Assembly (NCBI GenBank): GCA_013397695.1
Contig: VYZI01000390.1
Span: forward strand, 461,115 to 525,114
Origin: Centropus unirufus
Taxonomy: Eukaryota > Chordata > Aves > Cuculiformes > Centropidae
DNA: 64,000 nt
Direction of reading: 5' to 3'
Part shown: positions 14,046-29,047 of the stretch, piece by piece
How positions within the stretch are numbered: position 1 is the first letter of the stretch
Layout: each line of letters starts with the position of its first letter
The notes under the pieces: model-generated
What the model was told of the DNA's origin: nothing
The model's input: only the letters and a program-made list of their open reading frames with translations
The model's database searches: none
Program-made: the position numbers and the translations under genes

Positions 14046-17000
14046 GTCTGCACTGTAAGTCAACCAATCTGCCTTGCCAGTATTGTGCTTTCCTTGTTAC
14101 CCTAAATCAGTCTCTTTAAGCCAGCCTCCTCTCTTTCTGTTCCCTCGGCCTTTGAAAATGTCCCTCTGCCAGCTGCTGAAAACTTAACCATCTTTATGTT
14201 AGGACAATGTACTGGAAAGCACGCTTGGTTTCAAACACCTAAAAAGGCAACAGTTGGCTTTTAAGCAGGGCTGATGGGGCTGACAGGTCAGTTTTGCCCA
14301 TTTGCTGCTCTGAGTGCACATACCCAGAGCTTCCATTATCATGGCATATTAGCCTGGTTTAGCAGTGCTTTGCTTAGAAGTGTCTTTACTTAATTTACGT
14401 TTAAGTCTACCCTGTTGCCCCCACTCTAGGAATGCCAGAACACTGAGATTCTGGAATTTTACACAGCAAGTCTTGGGAAAGACAGGTGTATGGTTTCCTT
14501 TGAATATATAATTTGCCTTCCAATATTACCTTTTTGTATGAGTGCCTGAGTTTTGCAATTTGAGGGGAAGAAGCAGGGGATATGTTTAAAATTCATCTTT
14601 ATTCCACTTAAGAATATAGAACCACTCTGATGCTGAAGTGAATGATGCATCTCCTCAAATATTTTCCACTTATTTCACAAGGTTTGGCATGCTGAATTTG
14701 ACTTAAATTTGCGAAAACAGTTAAATCAGCCTAAAGCTACCTATGTCATCAGTTTTTTTTGGGGAGGCAAATAAACTCTGAAATATTTGTTTTGTGATTC
14801 TGGTTTCTGTCTCAAAGCACAATTTTATCACTTCTTCTTTGCCTATGTATTAATTCTGCTTTTTATAATATTATAAATCTTTGCACAACATAGAGAGTTT
14901 TTCATCAAAAGAGCAAGGACATATGATCCTGTCAAAAAAACCTTTGCCGTAAAACAAAGATTTGCTACAAAATAAAGATTTGAAGAAGCTGCTCAACAGA
15001 ATTTTTAAGAAACTATTAACACTAGAAAACAACATTTCTATAATGACATATAAAATAAAACAGTTTAGCAGAAAATTTGGAGAGGTAAAAACATATGGCA
15101 AAAATAACTGTGGGATTTTCTTTTAATCTGCCCTCTTCCTCCACATCTGAGTGCCAGCAAAGTGAGGGTCAGATAACAAAAAGTCCAGCTACTCACAGAT
15201 GCACAGATTAGTTTTACCCAGAGAAACAGCTGTTCAGAGTCATCTCTGATACTTAATCATCTGAAGATTTTTCCAACAAAATTTCAGGACACCAGCCTAG
15301 CACTGTTCTGTTAGTGCTAACACAACAGATAGTAGCTGTAAGAGACAACGGGCTTTACTTAATATAAAAAATATGGTGCTTAAGTAACTATGCAATAGTG
15401 AGAGATGCGAGAAAACATTGAGGTTATCTGTAGAGAGCACAAAGCATTAATCCCAGGTTTGACCTGAATTTTCCTACTAAATGTTGGATTAGGTTGGATA
15501 CTTTGCATTAATCTTTTTCATCAGATGTTTTAATTCTGTGGTCTGAAAGTGCCTGGTTTTACACAGCTTCCCTCCCAAGCTACTTTCATCCTCATTACAT
15601 CATATCAACCTGAAATTATACAAATATATTGCCAGAGAGCTAATGGTTTTCTCTGTTTATTTTACTTCTCACTGACTAAACTAGATTCTGCTTGCCTTCT
15701 GCAATGTTACATATAACCCTATGTTTATTTACAGCCAAGCTGATAGAAGGAATAAATTCTTGTACCTCCTGGAAAAATATATGCGTACTCTACAGCACAT
15801 GGCCCATTTAACTGAAAAAAAAAACCCCCAAACAACAGAGTAGTATAATTACAAATTTTGAGGACTGTGCAAAAAAACCTTATAAAGGTTTTGGTCAGGT
15901 ATTCACAATGAATAATTTAATCAGTTCTGAATATTTCCCAAATACTTCCTTAGGGCAGCTTGTGGGAAAACAAATTATTTTGTGTCAAATTCACAAATGA
16001 AATACCAAACATGTCTCACAGGGTAAAGAGTAGACTTCAGTATTATTCAGCTCTGTTGTCCAAAATCATCACTAATGGATTGCAGTATGACCAGCGTATG
16101 ATGAGCCTTACATGCCCTATATTGATTATCAAACTGGAATGTCATGGGTAACTGCATGGTATGAGAGATGAGGGAAGCAAAGCTGGGAGTAAATGGGGAA
16201 AATTAATGAGATTAGACTATGCCCTTGCCAGATGAGAAAGTAAATACATAGATATGGTTGAACAGCAGTATGATTACTATTGGTGATAGGTTAAGAATAT
16301 GGCATTTAGTCAGATTCACATTCCTGATGAAATCTGATAAAATGATCAATCAGGATGATATATATTGTACCAGAAATTTGGAATTCTCTAAGACAGCATA
16401 TTATTTTTCAACAGCTACATCTGCACAAATAAATAATAAGAAACCTGGTTCTCTTAAAGCACAGAGAGAAAGTATTTGCAGAAGTTCCTTAATTTTCAAT
16501 ACAAGTTCTAACAATCTGAGAAAAAAAGAAAGGAGCAGCTGGTAGAGAGTGTACAAGAGACATCAGCCATACTACCTTTTCCAGGGTTCACCAACTAACT
16601 TGTAATCTTTGCCAGCAAGCACTACTAAATGGTGTTACTCATCAGGAAGCCCTTACAGCAAAAGAAGTTGAAGCAGCATGGTTAAGTCCCTGCTGCTCGA
16701 ATTAGGGGAGCAAAGGAACAACATATTAATTAAACACTCTGCCTTTCCAGTGTGTTTTGGCCTGCTTCATGCCATCAGCATTTGTTTTGCTAGGGAGAAG
16801 AGGTGAGAGGGAGCCACTGAATTATGGTTCCGCTGCTCTATGTTCAAAAAGAAATGCATGCATGTTCTAAACAAATATTTAAGAAGAGATTTCTGTTTCC
16901 AAGTTATTAAAATTACCCCTGGTTTACCTCAGTCCTGCAAGAAATACATGATCTCCTCACAGAATATGGTAGGGTCACCTGTGATTCAAAAATACTGTAC

Positions 17001-19180
17001 TGAGAAAAACATGTGATATAAAAATCTAATAATTTCTACTGTGTTAAGAAAAACCTCTCTCTTCCAGCAGTTGCTGCTAAGTCAATCATAATAATATCAC
17101 ATGGAAATCGCAACACAGGGGGAGGTGGGGGGATGCTGACTCTTAGCTTTAAACTTACAAGACTGCTAACCCATTCCAGCATATTAGCTTGCCACAGAAG
17201 TATTGACTTCACACACTGAGCTGGGCAGACCAATGATCACAGCAAAACAGTCAACACAACAAAAAGCAGAAACCCAGTGCTCCACAGCACAGACAGTGAG
17301 ATTCTGACTATTTCCCATCACGTTCAGCTTTCAAATAGGCTTGGTCTTGCAAACTCAAATGCATGAGTAATCTTGGCTAATACAAAAGCAGAGGAAATAT
17401 TCATATGAATAGGGACTTGCAAGCTCAAGCTCATTATTTACCGTAGTACACAGCTGGTAAGAAACCCAGTCATCTTTACATTCATGAGTAAGGCCCTTAG
17501 GCACCAGGCCTGCTGGTTTTTTTTCCCCTTTTTCATAGACTTGTTTTATTTCTTTGAATTACTTGGCTTTTGAGGCTCATTAAATAATAAAAACGTTCTG
17601 TTAACAAAATTGCAGCCCTCACACAATGCAAAGAACCAGACGGGCATTTGTTTGGCTGCTAAAGAGTCTGCAGTGTTTGTTTGTTGTCCTACTCTCACTT
17701 CAAAATCTATTAACTTTGGGGCACAGATTTTTTCAGCCCCAAATTCACCAAGAGCACTGTTTTCAGACTACAATACTGGGTCTTTGAATTGCCTGTGGTA
17801 TAGATTTTACTGCTCTCTTGCATAAGTCTGCAGATCCCTCTAAGTGCTTGGCTCTTTTGAGAGGCAGATGATTTATTTAATCTCCAAGATACAGAGCTGA
17901 GAGCTCTGCTTTTTTAAAAACACTGGCTTAATCAAATAGAAGACAGACAACTCTGCAGTTTTAAAAGGGATTTATAAACATTATCTACTTGTTCTTCAAT
18001 TTCTAGTTTTCCAAATGCTAAAATACTTATGAGTGCATTGACATTAAAATGAAATGGTGTAATGCTGCCACTTGAATTGGAAGTAAAAAAGAAAGTTAAT
18101 ACTTTCCAATCAGTATTGGCATCTAGGATTTGTTGACCAGAGTGCCATAAAACATTCTTACTCCTAAGAAAAGACGGGAGTACTTCACTGACAGCATGAC
18201 ATATGTGAAGTGCCAAATGCACAGAAGAAAATATGTTAACTACATTTTAAAAAAGATAATAGAATTACTACGGCCTCATGAAATGATGCCACAGAATGAT
18301 ATACTACTTTTGTTCCTAGCATTAATCTATCCTAAAGAGAAACATGGCTCAGCCCTATTGGATCTGAATATGTCAAAGTCTTTAATGGGTTTAGCCTCAC
18401 AAAAGAAACATGAGAGAGAAAATATGCTGACCTTATCCTACTAGATGCACACAGTCTCTGTGATACACCTATAGTCAAACTAGAAGACTATGAGCAGTCC
18501 AGAAGAACTACTGTAAACACCCGTCCACCAAGCTTCCTTAAATTTATTGATTTAAACCCATAGATCTAGTAGACTGAAAGAGTAGTCAGTATAGTTAAAA
18601 AGTTCAAGGCTGTGTGATGCTAATAGCTCGTCTACCACAGAGTCCAAGTTGAAGGCTTACAAACGTAATTAAAACAGCTCTTGACTCTCAGTTTGTTGTC
18701 TCAGTTGTAGTATTATCAAAATGCTAACAACCAGCACGCCTGATTTCTCTAGAATTAATTAGTTAATTCTCTGGAATTAACTGAATTAATTCATTCTTCT
18801 GTGCTTAATCCATAGGTACACATATGTTTGCATGTCTGTGTATGCACAACGTTTGAAAGAAGAAAAAAAGAAAGCAAAAGACATCTCTTGTATTTTTCAA
18901 TATTTTCCTATGTTCTGCAGCCTACCAGGTCTTCAGGAGTAGTAAAGTAGCCTGCAGTGCTGATTTTTCCCCAGACACTTCTATTACTTTGAATTTGCAT
19001 CCTTATCCTGTATATTATGTATGCCTGTGTGTCACTGTGCCTGGATTAGACTGTAAGTTCCTTGCAGCAGAATACCTTTATTCTGTTCACAGCACTATAT
19101 CCACTTGTGAAATTCAAATAATAAAATAGCATAGAAAACTCAATGGCAAGAAAAATCAACCAAAATACACTGACTGACTG

Positions 19181-19207
19181 GCTACAAGACTGACTACAAG
19201 ACTGACT
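19181..19207. repeat. 12-bp tandem repeat
   Basis: CTACAAGACTGA occurs twice in tandem and is followed by a partial third copy (CTATAG); GACT motifs extend on both sides. Confidence 0.55.
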
Positions 19208-20989
19208 ATAGGCGTAACAGTCAGCACACGTCAATTGATAGGCAGCACAGCCTTAATGTTCACAGCTGAAAACTTAGAAAAGTAGCCCCACAGTCATCAG
19301 ATCATCATTTCTTTTCATAAATGCGCATCGTGGGAGCTCTTCTACAGAGGGAGAACAGCTCTTTCTAAAATAACTCCCTGCATGGAAACGCTTATTCTGA
19401 GATCCTAGGCATTAATTCCTGTCTCCTCCTTTCTGTGGATCTCTGCAAGGCTGGTGAGGTGGAAGAGGTCACACTCCATCTCAGAGCTTGCAGAGTGGAA
19501 GGGATTCCCCAGCCCCCACATGCCTCTCATGCAGAAGTGTGTGGTGGCCGAGAGGATACCATTTTCAGCTCAGTGCAAGATAGGAGGAAGAAAGTCCAAA
19601 AATTCTTCAGAACCGAATGCAGAAATCTTGGAGAAGCATAAGAAGGTAAAAGAGGCTTGCTTTCCCCTAAGCATAAAGCAGGGACTCCATTAAAAAAAAT
19701 GCTCTACCAGCGGAGGCTAATATGGGACAGTTTTTATGAGCCACACTCTGTTATTTGTTCCCTTTTACTGATCTTGATTCTTACAATTCTGACTACACCA
19801 GAAATTGCTGCTTGAAGCCACTGGGATCAATAAGGCAGTTTTGTTTCATTTTGAATCCATTACATTGACAACCAGTAGAACTTGCTGAGAAACAAGCACC
19901 AACAGTGCCAACAGCACAAAAGGGTCCCATGCACTGGCTCACTTCAAGATATTTGTAGTTTTCCAAGTTCTGCCTCAAAGGGTTAAAACAAGCCTTATTT
20001 TCTCAAGTATCACCATAGCATGGCATTAACCAGATGTATCACGAGGAAGCTTCATTGTTGTCTATAGCAGCCCTTTGCTACACACAATGCAGCAATTAAG
20101 AAATGGTCTGATTTAGCACTTTCTGTTCCACTTTGTATCATTCATTGATTTGTTCAATCTGCTGTACCAACTTGATAATCTCAAGTTTTTCCACCTGCAT
20201 ATTTTTTTTTTAGGCCTGAAGAAGTGTAACTTTGTACCAACACTACTGTATATTAAATTGGCATTGCCCCAAGCAGTGCTTGGGATTACTGAATGTGAAT
20301 AGAATTAGAAGAAAGAAACTATTTTCTGTCTAATCAGCGGTTTTATTCTATTTGCTCTGGACAGCCCTTGGTGTATGGTTTGTTTCCCAGTGGTGCTGAC
20401 TCCTTTTTTCCCTATCTGTTCTACTGCCTGAATCCTGCTTTGTGATCTTGAGAGTCCTATAGCTGTGCTGAATAGGACACAGCTTGATGCAGTCTTCTCA
20501 TTTAGCTAAATGAGATTTTTGATGTATGCCTGTGTAAAATTTTGATGCATGCTGCAATACTTACTCAGCAAGTACAAGTTTTATTATATCAAAATGATTC
20601 CTTGGACTTCATCATGCTCATCACCAGAGAGTCGGGAAGGGAATTATCTGGGGAGATGCATCCTCATCTCCCAGCAGTGTGTCACACCAGCATGTTTTCT
20701 GCTCTCTATCCACTTTCTCCTGTGGTTGAACCTGACCAGAATGTAAGGTCAGAGAAGGTTCTATGTCAATGTTCTGGAGATACAGCAGTTGTTTAAATAA
20801 CATCAATCATTTAAAAATGGACAGCAGGGTTTAATCAGCAAATAGCTAGTGACCTGGAAAGACAGGTAATTTAGTTCTTGGCTGCAATATAAATGCTTAA
20901 TCGAAGCTTTATCAAGTGCTTGCAGAACCTGCTCCCAGCGTTTACAAACAGGCCCACATAATCCATGAAGTGAAAAGGATTGTTGTTAC

Positions 20990-21021
20990 CTGACATCATC
21001 TAAACCAGTTGCTGTACATTT
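20990..21021 (-). other. Candidate 32-nt exon
   Basis: Acceptor GGATTGTCTGGCTGCTCAG, donor ATGTCAG followed by GTAACAAC. Open only in phase 0 (KCTATGLDDV). The phase does not follow from the exon at 29.05 kb, so if real it needs another exon between. It lies in a stretch that looks conserved by composition (20.82-21.2 kb). Speculative. Confidence 0.18.
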
Positions 21022-21335
21022 CTGAGCAGCCAGACAATCCAGACGGAAATAGACGAGGCCTTCTTACCCTTAACTGCTGCCTCCCTCCTGATGACAATTT
21101 CCAGTGATGTCAAAGCTGTCACAGATTAAACACTGCAGCATAAGCACTAATGCTCAAGTTCATTGTCTCTAATTTAGAGACGTGCCAATGTTCAGGCAGC
21201 TCACTGCCTGAAGTTCACTGTTTTGACCACATGAGTAATAAACAGGAGAGGAGGGTTAAAACCAAGAGTCCAGATCTGCCACTAGGAAGGTGAACTCCAG
21301 CCTGGGCCAGGCAACAATGTACAACAAAATAGCAA

Positions 21336-21374
21336 AAATAAATAAATAAATAAATAAATAAGTAAGTAAGTAAA
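21336..21374. repeat. (AAAT)n / (AAGT)n microsatellite
   Basis: AAAT units followed by three AAGT units, a change of unit by one base. Confidence 0.85.
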
Positions 21375-23014
21375 TCCATCCAGAAAACAGCTCACACATG
21401 CCCGTAAACACTTGACACGTGCCCATAAATGCCAGCTACTCTGTTAGGTCTACTCATTTGTGTGGACAAGCTTAGAAAACTGGTCTTTACACTGCCGATG
21501 CTATCATAGGTACTACCATAATGTCTCCAACCATCTTTCCCTCTAGAGCAATACAGTGAGCCATCCAAACAGATCATTTTTTCTAGAGCTTCAAAACAGA
21601 ATTTTGCCCCAGCTCAATGTGAATAAAAAAGATTTGAAGAATAACTGAGTCCATTTCTCCTTATTTTAGTGCCCATAACTGCCTCTCCTTGCTGCCCTGT
21701 CAACGTGACACAAACAGAAACGTTTCCCAGGGAAGCATCCATGTTTCAAAATTTTGACAATGTTTCCTTGCTGTTCACCAAGGTTTCAGAAATATGAGTG
21801 CAATAACCATCAGCTCCTATCCAAATCTGAAACATAAGCTTACTGTATGTGTTTGGCTCAGCTAGAGGCTGGAAATATGCTCCTTTGTTTTGTTCACCCT
21901 TTTAAGCATATAAAGAGAAGTTAAGCTAGCAGCTAACAGCACCATATTCCAAGTGATTTTTTTTTTCTGTGTGTGCACTGATAAGAGTTATGATGTGAAT
22001 TTTTAATTGACTTTGGGAATGAATGAAAAATGTTTTGGATCAACCTCTATGGTAACAGCACTCCCCTGTGTTGTAAACCTCTGTTATCACTGTTGGTAGT
22101 GAACAGAAACACCAGGCTTTGCAACGGTTCTTACCCAACAAACTAAGAATTAGTCCGCAGTGTCAGTTCTTTCTCCTCTGCATCATTTGAAAAGTACAAA
22201 TAGGGCATAACTTGGTCCTAGCTGCCAAATGGACATCAGCAGTAATGGAGGGGAACATTCATAAGGCAGGACAGTAGCCAGTTCTATGCCCTGTGCAGAT
22301 TGGGCAGAGGCAATGGGTTACAGTGGAAGGCGAGAAAATCTGGACCAATACTTTATGAAGACATGCATCTGTTCCAACTTTAGCAATAGGCTTCAGCTGT
22401 AAAAGTCTTTTTGCTTACTCATGCCCCTGGCTATATTTTTCAGAATAAAACAATATAAAGACAGAGCCTTCAATATCTTCCTCGAAGAAAAATGTAGCCA
22501 TAGTGATCTTGGCAGCAATATGGCCATAAACAGCATCTGACTTTGAGTGAAGAAGACAGATCAGACATTAAGTTGAATATCAAATCAAAATCTTGTTCTC
22601 CTGGAGGTTCATTAGTTTAAGACATTGTGGAAATCTTCTAGCCTTTCCTCCTGGTTCTCCGAAACATCTATTATTTTCGCAACGTATGAGATGCTACACT
22701 CCATCTTTTCTGAAACTTTTGCTGTTAATGCAAAATACACAGTTTAACTTAATGCACTGGATTAGAGATAAATTCACTGACATGAGGAAGTGACCTTCAA
22801 TTTCTTTTTACTGGAAGCTTATTAAGTTCTCAGATGGCACTGGTTTGACAGCATTGCAGAGCATTTCTCTAATTCACATGCAAACATAAGTAAAAATGCA
22901 CTGAAAGTGAGGTGATTAACTCCAGTTTAAAACTGAAGACTGTACTCTTCACACTGCATACTGCTTCATTATGAATGACCAGCTTCCAACTCTAATTCCC
23001 ATGCCCCACTGCAG

Positions 23015-23046
23015 GAGCTGAATTCTGATCAGGTAAACCTATTACA
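23015..23046 (+). other. Candidate 32-nt exon on the plus strand
   Basis: Good acceptor (CTAATTCCCATGCCCCACTGCAG) and donor (TTACA followed by GTAAGTAAGG). Phase 0 reads ELNSDQVNLL. It is isolated, with no partner exon found on this strand, so chance is quite possible. Confidence 0.15.
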
Positions 23047-25919
23047 GTAAGTAAGGTCAGATAATGGAATTAATAAAAATTGTGCTATTTTTGCCTCAAT
23101 TTAGAGCCAAAGTACATTTCAACAGAATCGTACAATTTTGAACATGTACATTTATCATCTGTTTCAAAATTTTCATTAATCTATATTTCACACTACTCCC
23201 AGGTGACAAAATTTATCTTACACACAAGAAAGAAGAGTAGATATGAAGGCTTCCTGTATTTCATCCATCAGTGTAGCATTATTCACAGATCCTCATAAGT
23301 TGAACAGGAAAAGCTGAACAGTCTCATCTGTGGGTTGTCAACAAATGTGAGGAGTGCCTTACCTATGCACAGTCAGCCTCAATTGCCCTAGACATGGGCA
23401 CCATTCACATCAGTTTCATGTTCTGGTAGAATCAGCTCTTTCATTTGTTCACAATGTCCTAAACACTAGAAGTCTTCATAAGGCTCCGCAGGGGCTCCAC
23501 TGTTACAACCACAGAGTCCCTGGTTGCTCGTAGATTTAACCATGATAAGAAACACTCCTCACTTCCATCCTGGAGCCCCATATTAATCTCCTGGAAACCA
23601 CGAAACAAACAACTATGGGAATTACTTCCAGGGAATCAGCTAGCTAGAACTGAGGAGTATTTTCTGCATGCAAATAAATGTCTCGCATTAAAAATTAATT
23701 GTCATATTAATCTATTTATTAATTTGGGGCTCTTTCTATTCAGTGATCCTAAAGCAATACCACTATTAAAGTAAAATGACATTTTTTTTATTTTCTTAGT
23801 CGATAATTCCATAAAATTTCAGCAAGTCATTGTTAATTTCTAGTAATTTAACCTTCCAACTCAATATGCAATTTAGAACTCATAAAATCCACATCATGTG
23901 CTATCATAACAAAAAGATGTAGACTATTTGTTTGACTGTTAACAGCCTCATTATTTCTCTATGCTCCCTTGAGTAGGTTTCTTAAAGAGAAGAATATAAT
24001 TTATGGAATAGAAAGAGTTTTACAACATTGAATGATGCCCAAAAAATTTAAGGAGCTTAGGAATCTGCACATGGTACAAAAAATTGCTTGGTTCCTATCA
24101 GCATTCCGGATACTACAATCCCAGGTGCTAGACATCACATGTTTTTAAAAGTCAAAAATCTCTTGTCTCAAATGCTTTCTGTCTTTGTATAAAGAAGATA
24201 AATTAAGCAAAAAGGCAGAATTTTGGTGTATTAAATATAATAATACTGAATTGGGAAAAAAACATATTTTTTTTCTCTGTCATTCCCCACTACTGTTAAT
24301 TTTACAGACTATTTACTAAAACTTTCAAAGTAATAAGATGCACTTAATAAAAACTGATACCAATTCATAAAAGAAAAATGTAACTACTACCAAAAATATT
24401 ATACCAAGCCATGCTTTGAATCTTAAACTTTTTTGTAATTGTTTCTAAAGATACCTGGACAGGTATCACTGAAGGCTGCAAGTTCCAACCCAAGGATGCT
24501 GTTGACTACAGCTGAACATCAGCTTCTGCCTGAGCTAGGCAATATCCTTGTGCAAGAGCATATTGAAAATGAAAAACGTACACTTTTTACTTATAATTGG
24601 TTTCCTAACATACTGTAGTGCTAGATTCTACTTCACCCTATCAAAGATTTTCAAATACATCAATTCCTCCTGATATTATTATGAGATCAGGGGATACACA
24701 GTATCTCTTGTATAACTTCATCTTTCGAAAGAACCTGCCTCTGAATTACAGTATCATGTTTGGAGCCTGAGCTTGCTCAGCAGTACAGCAGCACTAAATC
24801 CAGAAGAATTAACATTGCACCAGAGTGCTCACCATCTGACAGTTAACAGGGTGTAATATTGGTGGTGTGTCTGACTTTTCTTATGACAAGTAGGGAAAAA
24901 CTTCTCCAGCCATTCCCGAAGCATGAAATTCAACATAGGAGTGACTCTGAACAAGTATTGAAGGTTTCAAACCTGACTTTTCCTAGATCAACTAATATGT
25001 GCCTACTTGTGATTGAAGGAAATGGTCTTTCTCAGAAAAAAAAAGCATTTTGTATATCCTTCAATGAAAATCAATAAGTCTCTAATTTCCTTGACACAAA
25101 ATTAGGTGCTTTCTGCCTTAAAACTGCCATGTAGGGTAACTAAACATACCATCTCGCACTCCACACTTCTATTTATGCAAATGGCTGCCTCCACCTTCTG
25201 AGCATCAGCATTTTTAGCACACAATCCTAAGCATGATCACATGTAAAAACATTTAAATGATACATTCAAGTTACACTTTTAATTTATAAACAATGATTGG
25301 AGGAGCATCCATAACACATTTTTCTGAGCCCTTCAATTATCAGTCTTTATCTTCAGACTGTATTAAGTCCATGATATATCCACTGACAGAGGTCAATCTA
25401 GAAAGATTCTAAAGTTATTGAAAAAAAAATATTTTAAAGCATGTAAAATTGAATTAATTGTATTCATTCAGCTGAAGTCAGAGTAAAGTGTGTACTGAAG
25501 CCCAAAGGCCAAGCCCTGTCCTGGGATTAGGCATTAAATGCAATTCTCTTTCCTGTACTGGGATGGCAAAGCACAGGTAACAAATTCCCACAAAACCACA
25601 GGCTTTGAAGGATATGGTACTGCGACACCCTCCCGCAAATGACACTCCAGCGTTTAGCAGACATTGCTGATTGAAAATTTGCATTCCTATAACCTTGACT
25701 CACTATCCAAAACCTGTGGCAAAAATTCTGAAACAAGGCAGTTTATTTGCTATTTCCAAAGGTATAAGAGTAAACTATTAGCTGTTTTATTCAGCTGTTT
25801 TATTCTCCTGAAACAAAACAGAAGAATTTTTTTTTTTAGTTGATCCATTAAAATTATACTATTTATTTATATAATTTACTAAAAACTATAGTTTTTATTA
25901 TAGGATGGCTACCAGTATG

Positions 25920-26075
25920 GTAAAAAAAGCCCAACAACAAAAAAACAAACACTCGGAGGACAATCAGTACAAAAAAATCCCCAAAGCAAAGCAAACCAAA
26001 CCCCAAACCCCAAAACCAATCCAAGAGATATCATAAAAGCTAACAAAAGAGATATAACAAGAACTAACAAAACCA
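25920..26075. repeat. A/C-rich low-complexity stretch
   Basis: Repeats of AAACAAAC, CCCCAAA and AACCAAA. The 96- and 98-codon minus-strand frames across it (Phe, Leu and Val-rich) are by-products of this composition. Confidence 0.75.
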
Positions 26076-29047
26076 AAACTAGTAAGAATGTGAAGGCAAC
26101 TAAATATGTGAAAAAGCAAAAAAGTATGTGCCAAGGGAAAACAGTGAGAATAACAGTGACATGGAACACAAACAAAAAAAGTTCTGAAGTGAGCCTCAAG
26201 GACAGAGGAGCAATATGGAGGGAGGTTGCATCTCTTCCAAAATATGTGGAGGCATGCCAATGGATTTCACAAAGCTGTGGGTTTCAGCTGGTATTTTATC
26301 GGAAGTGGTTCTCCAAGAAATACAAAGTTCATTTAGAAAAACGCTCCAGGTGTCAAATACAGCACGTGTGAAGTATTATATCCATTTTTAACAAAAAAAA
26401 GTATTGTCAAAGAAAATTATGTGAAATGGGAACATAGCTCCTGGTGATCCAAAATAAGTAATCACCATGTTAACTTTTCCCTGCAGCAAACTGGCTCAGA
26501 GGAGATTCAGTCTTGTTCTTTTCAAGTGATTTTGTTAATTAACTTCCTTCTCCAAAAACAAAAGCAGGCACAATAATTTTCTATATTTGAAAGCTGTAAG
26601 CACCATATAAAAGAAGGAATTAATATCAATACTTCAGGGGGCTCCGAACAAGACCAAATGGTTCAACTTAGAAAAGCTATCTTGAAACAGGCTTCTACTT
26701 AAATCATATCCCAGCAGTAGCAATATAAACCCTATGGATAACTTAAATTATACAGAAGCCTACTCTTCCTAGCCTCATATCAAAGAGCCATAGATTCCTA
26801 AACAAGAGTTGGGATATCTGTCTTAGACATGTTTCAAACCATGCTCTAGAAGTGCTAACTTCTACTATTCTGCCTCTGCAGAGAGCATGAGTACCCCACC
26901 TCCCACAGTCATCATCAATACCTTCATGATCATGGCATCTTAGAGCAGATTTACTATCAGCATGACATGGCTCTAATGCTGACTGATGTCACTTGAATAT
27001 CAATGCTTTGACAATGACGCCAGACTTGTGCCCAGATGTGTTGGTGTCTTGTTAGCTCAAATCTGACATGAAAAAACCACTACGAGAAGGTGATACCAAT
27101 AGCACAGTCATTCCAGGGAGTACATTCAGAATAATCCATTACTTTTTTTAAAGAAACTGTCTTCCGACAGTCAGAATGTAAATGTTGAGTCTGGAAATCT
27201 CTGAACTCATGCTCAACCTTCACTGTGTGGTGGGTTGGATTTCAAGGCACATTTGGAGGTGTCCTTGCTGACGTGGTAAAGGGAAACTATTTTGAAAGAT
27301 GGGCCTTGCAGCACTGTAAGCATCTATGTACAACTGTTAGAAACATGAGGCTTGCCTGAAAATATTCTCTCAGGCTTGTGCTCTCATAGGGTAAAAACAA
27401 TCCATGTGTGACAGTCTCCTATTTGTGTATTTAATTGCAGCTTCAGTCATCTTCATCCTGTTCAGAGATGTTCATAGAGATCAAATATTTACATTACCCG
27501 CTCCAGTGCCAAGTTCTCTTCCACTAGGATACTAAGAAACTAGCCCATAACTTTTGAACAGATTGTTATTTCACTTCATACTGCAAACAGAACAATATAA
27601 ATTTCTTGATTCTAGTAAACTCAGATTACCAGGCTGTGATCTCTTTAACGCATTTGAATCAATTTAGGATCAAGTTTTGCCCTCTCCATAGATTCCACCA
27701 GAAAAAAAAAGCTACAAATGTTTCCACAATTACTTGAAAGTAAGCACCTTACCTTTAAAATTTCTCGTTAAAAGTTATGTTCAAGTGCTAAAGAAGTTTA
27801 TGACATTTAGTGGTTCCTTAGGAATGCTTAAATTCTTTGATATTTCAACAAAGCAAGCAGGCCTAATGTTGCTCCATTATTACCACGCTGAATCTGGAAT
27901 TGCATAATTGTGACTTATGCTATGGAGTACAAAAGTTCTTTAACATGTAGAAGAACTCTCACCATATTGTCCAGTATTTCCTTTGCAGTTATTGTGTGCA
28001 AGCAGATCCACAGAGCATGAAAAGAAAGGTCATAGCTTTCATGAAGCATCAAACAGATCTACAAAAGCATTATACAACTGTAGAAAATGACACACGCAAC
28101 CCCTGCCCAAGATATGACAGACACAGAGTGGAAGCACTTAGAGACAATAGCATACACAGAGAACACAGGAGATGTTTAACAATGCTCAAAAGCTAATCCT
28201 TCCCTGTACATACAGAGAAAGCACATAGCACATGAAGACCCTGCCCTGTACCATCCCAAAGGCACCAAATTTCTGACAGGTTACCAGCACAGTGTTCATG
28301 TACTGAACTTCCAGATGCCTATGAACTGCAGAAGTACCAACCCGACTGAATATGGCCCAACCATTGAAGTCTTCAGACACATGAGAGACATTATTGCAAT
28401 ATAACATTAGAGCTATAAAGTCCTTGAAATGATCCTGGACAAAATATGCAGACTAAGTGAGAGAATGTGTCCAGGAAGTTTGTAAAAGTTAGCGCCACAA
28501 AGAGCAGAGAAAGTCTAGAAATTGCAGTCAACTTTTGCCTGCCCCCATGTGCTCATGCTTGTGTAAGTGTATATGAAGAAACAGTTGGGTAAAATCATAA
28601 CTAATATAACATACAATATCTACAAAGAGTATGGATACTATAAAACTTAGAAATGTATGCACTTTATAAAAATATGATGTAGTACATTATCTTTGAAAAC
28701 ATTTGTAAATGGTTTTCAGAAGAAGCCTTGAAAAACCACTTGCCAGAGCACCACCTGGTACTGATGACTTCAGCTCTGCATCATGCATATCCCAATATCC
28801 CTTTCTGATTTGGTGTAGAGAGGGAAGTTGGGGCATGGCTAATCCACCACCTGGATTCTTCAGTCAGTGATAACCAATAGTTGCCTGTACAGATTTTGTC
28901 AGAAAGGGTATGAGCAGATAGAAGGGATAAAACTGCTGAAGCAGTATCCAAAATGAGTGAGTTTTCTGTAGAAACATACCCATTTTTGTTCACAACATAA
29001 ATGTATATGGCTGAATATTTGTGGAGTATAAAGATTTAAGAACTTAC

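Larger units (their letters stand above)
14046..29047. other. Noncoding, intergenic or intronic
   Basis: Only isolated exon-like segments, microsatellites and chance frames. The minus-strand frames at 25478-25736 are somewhat protein-like but have no usable donor. The stretch 20820-21200 has the mixed, repeat-free texture often seen in conserved noncoding DNA, which cannot be tested here. Confidence 0.5.

Noticed and set aside
21285..21360. CTCCAGCCTGGGC...CAACA followed by AAAT repeats, resembling the end of a primate Alu
   Set aside because: Only about 20 bases are similar, there is no Alu body, and nothing else in 64 kb looks primate. Chance similarity before a microsatellite.
25478..25736. 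Two overlapping minus-strand frames with several CpGs and Cys
   Set aside because: A fair acceptor is present but no usable donor, and the phase does not follow from the exon at 29.05 kb. Left as noncoding.
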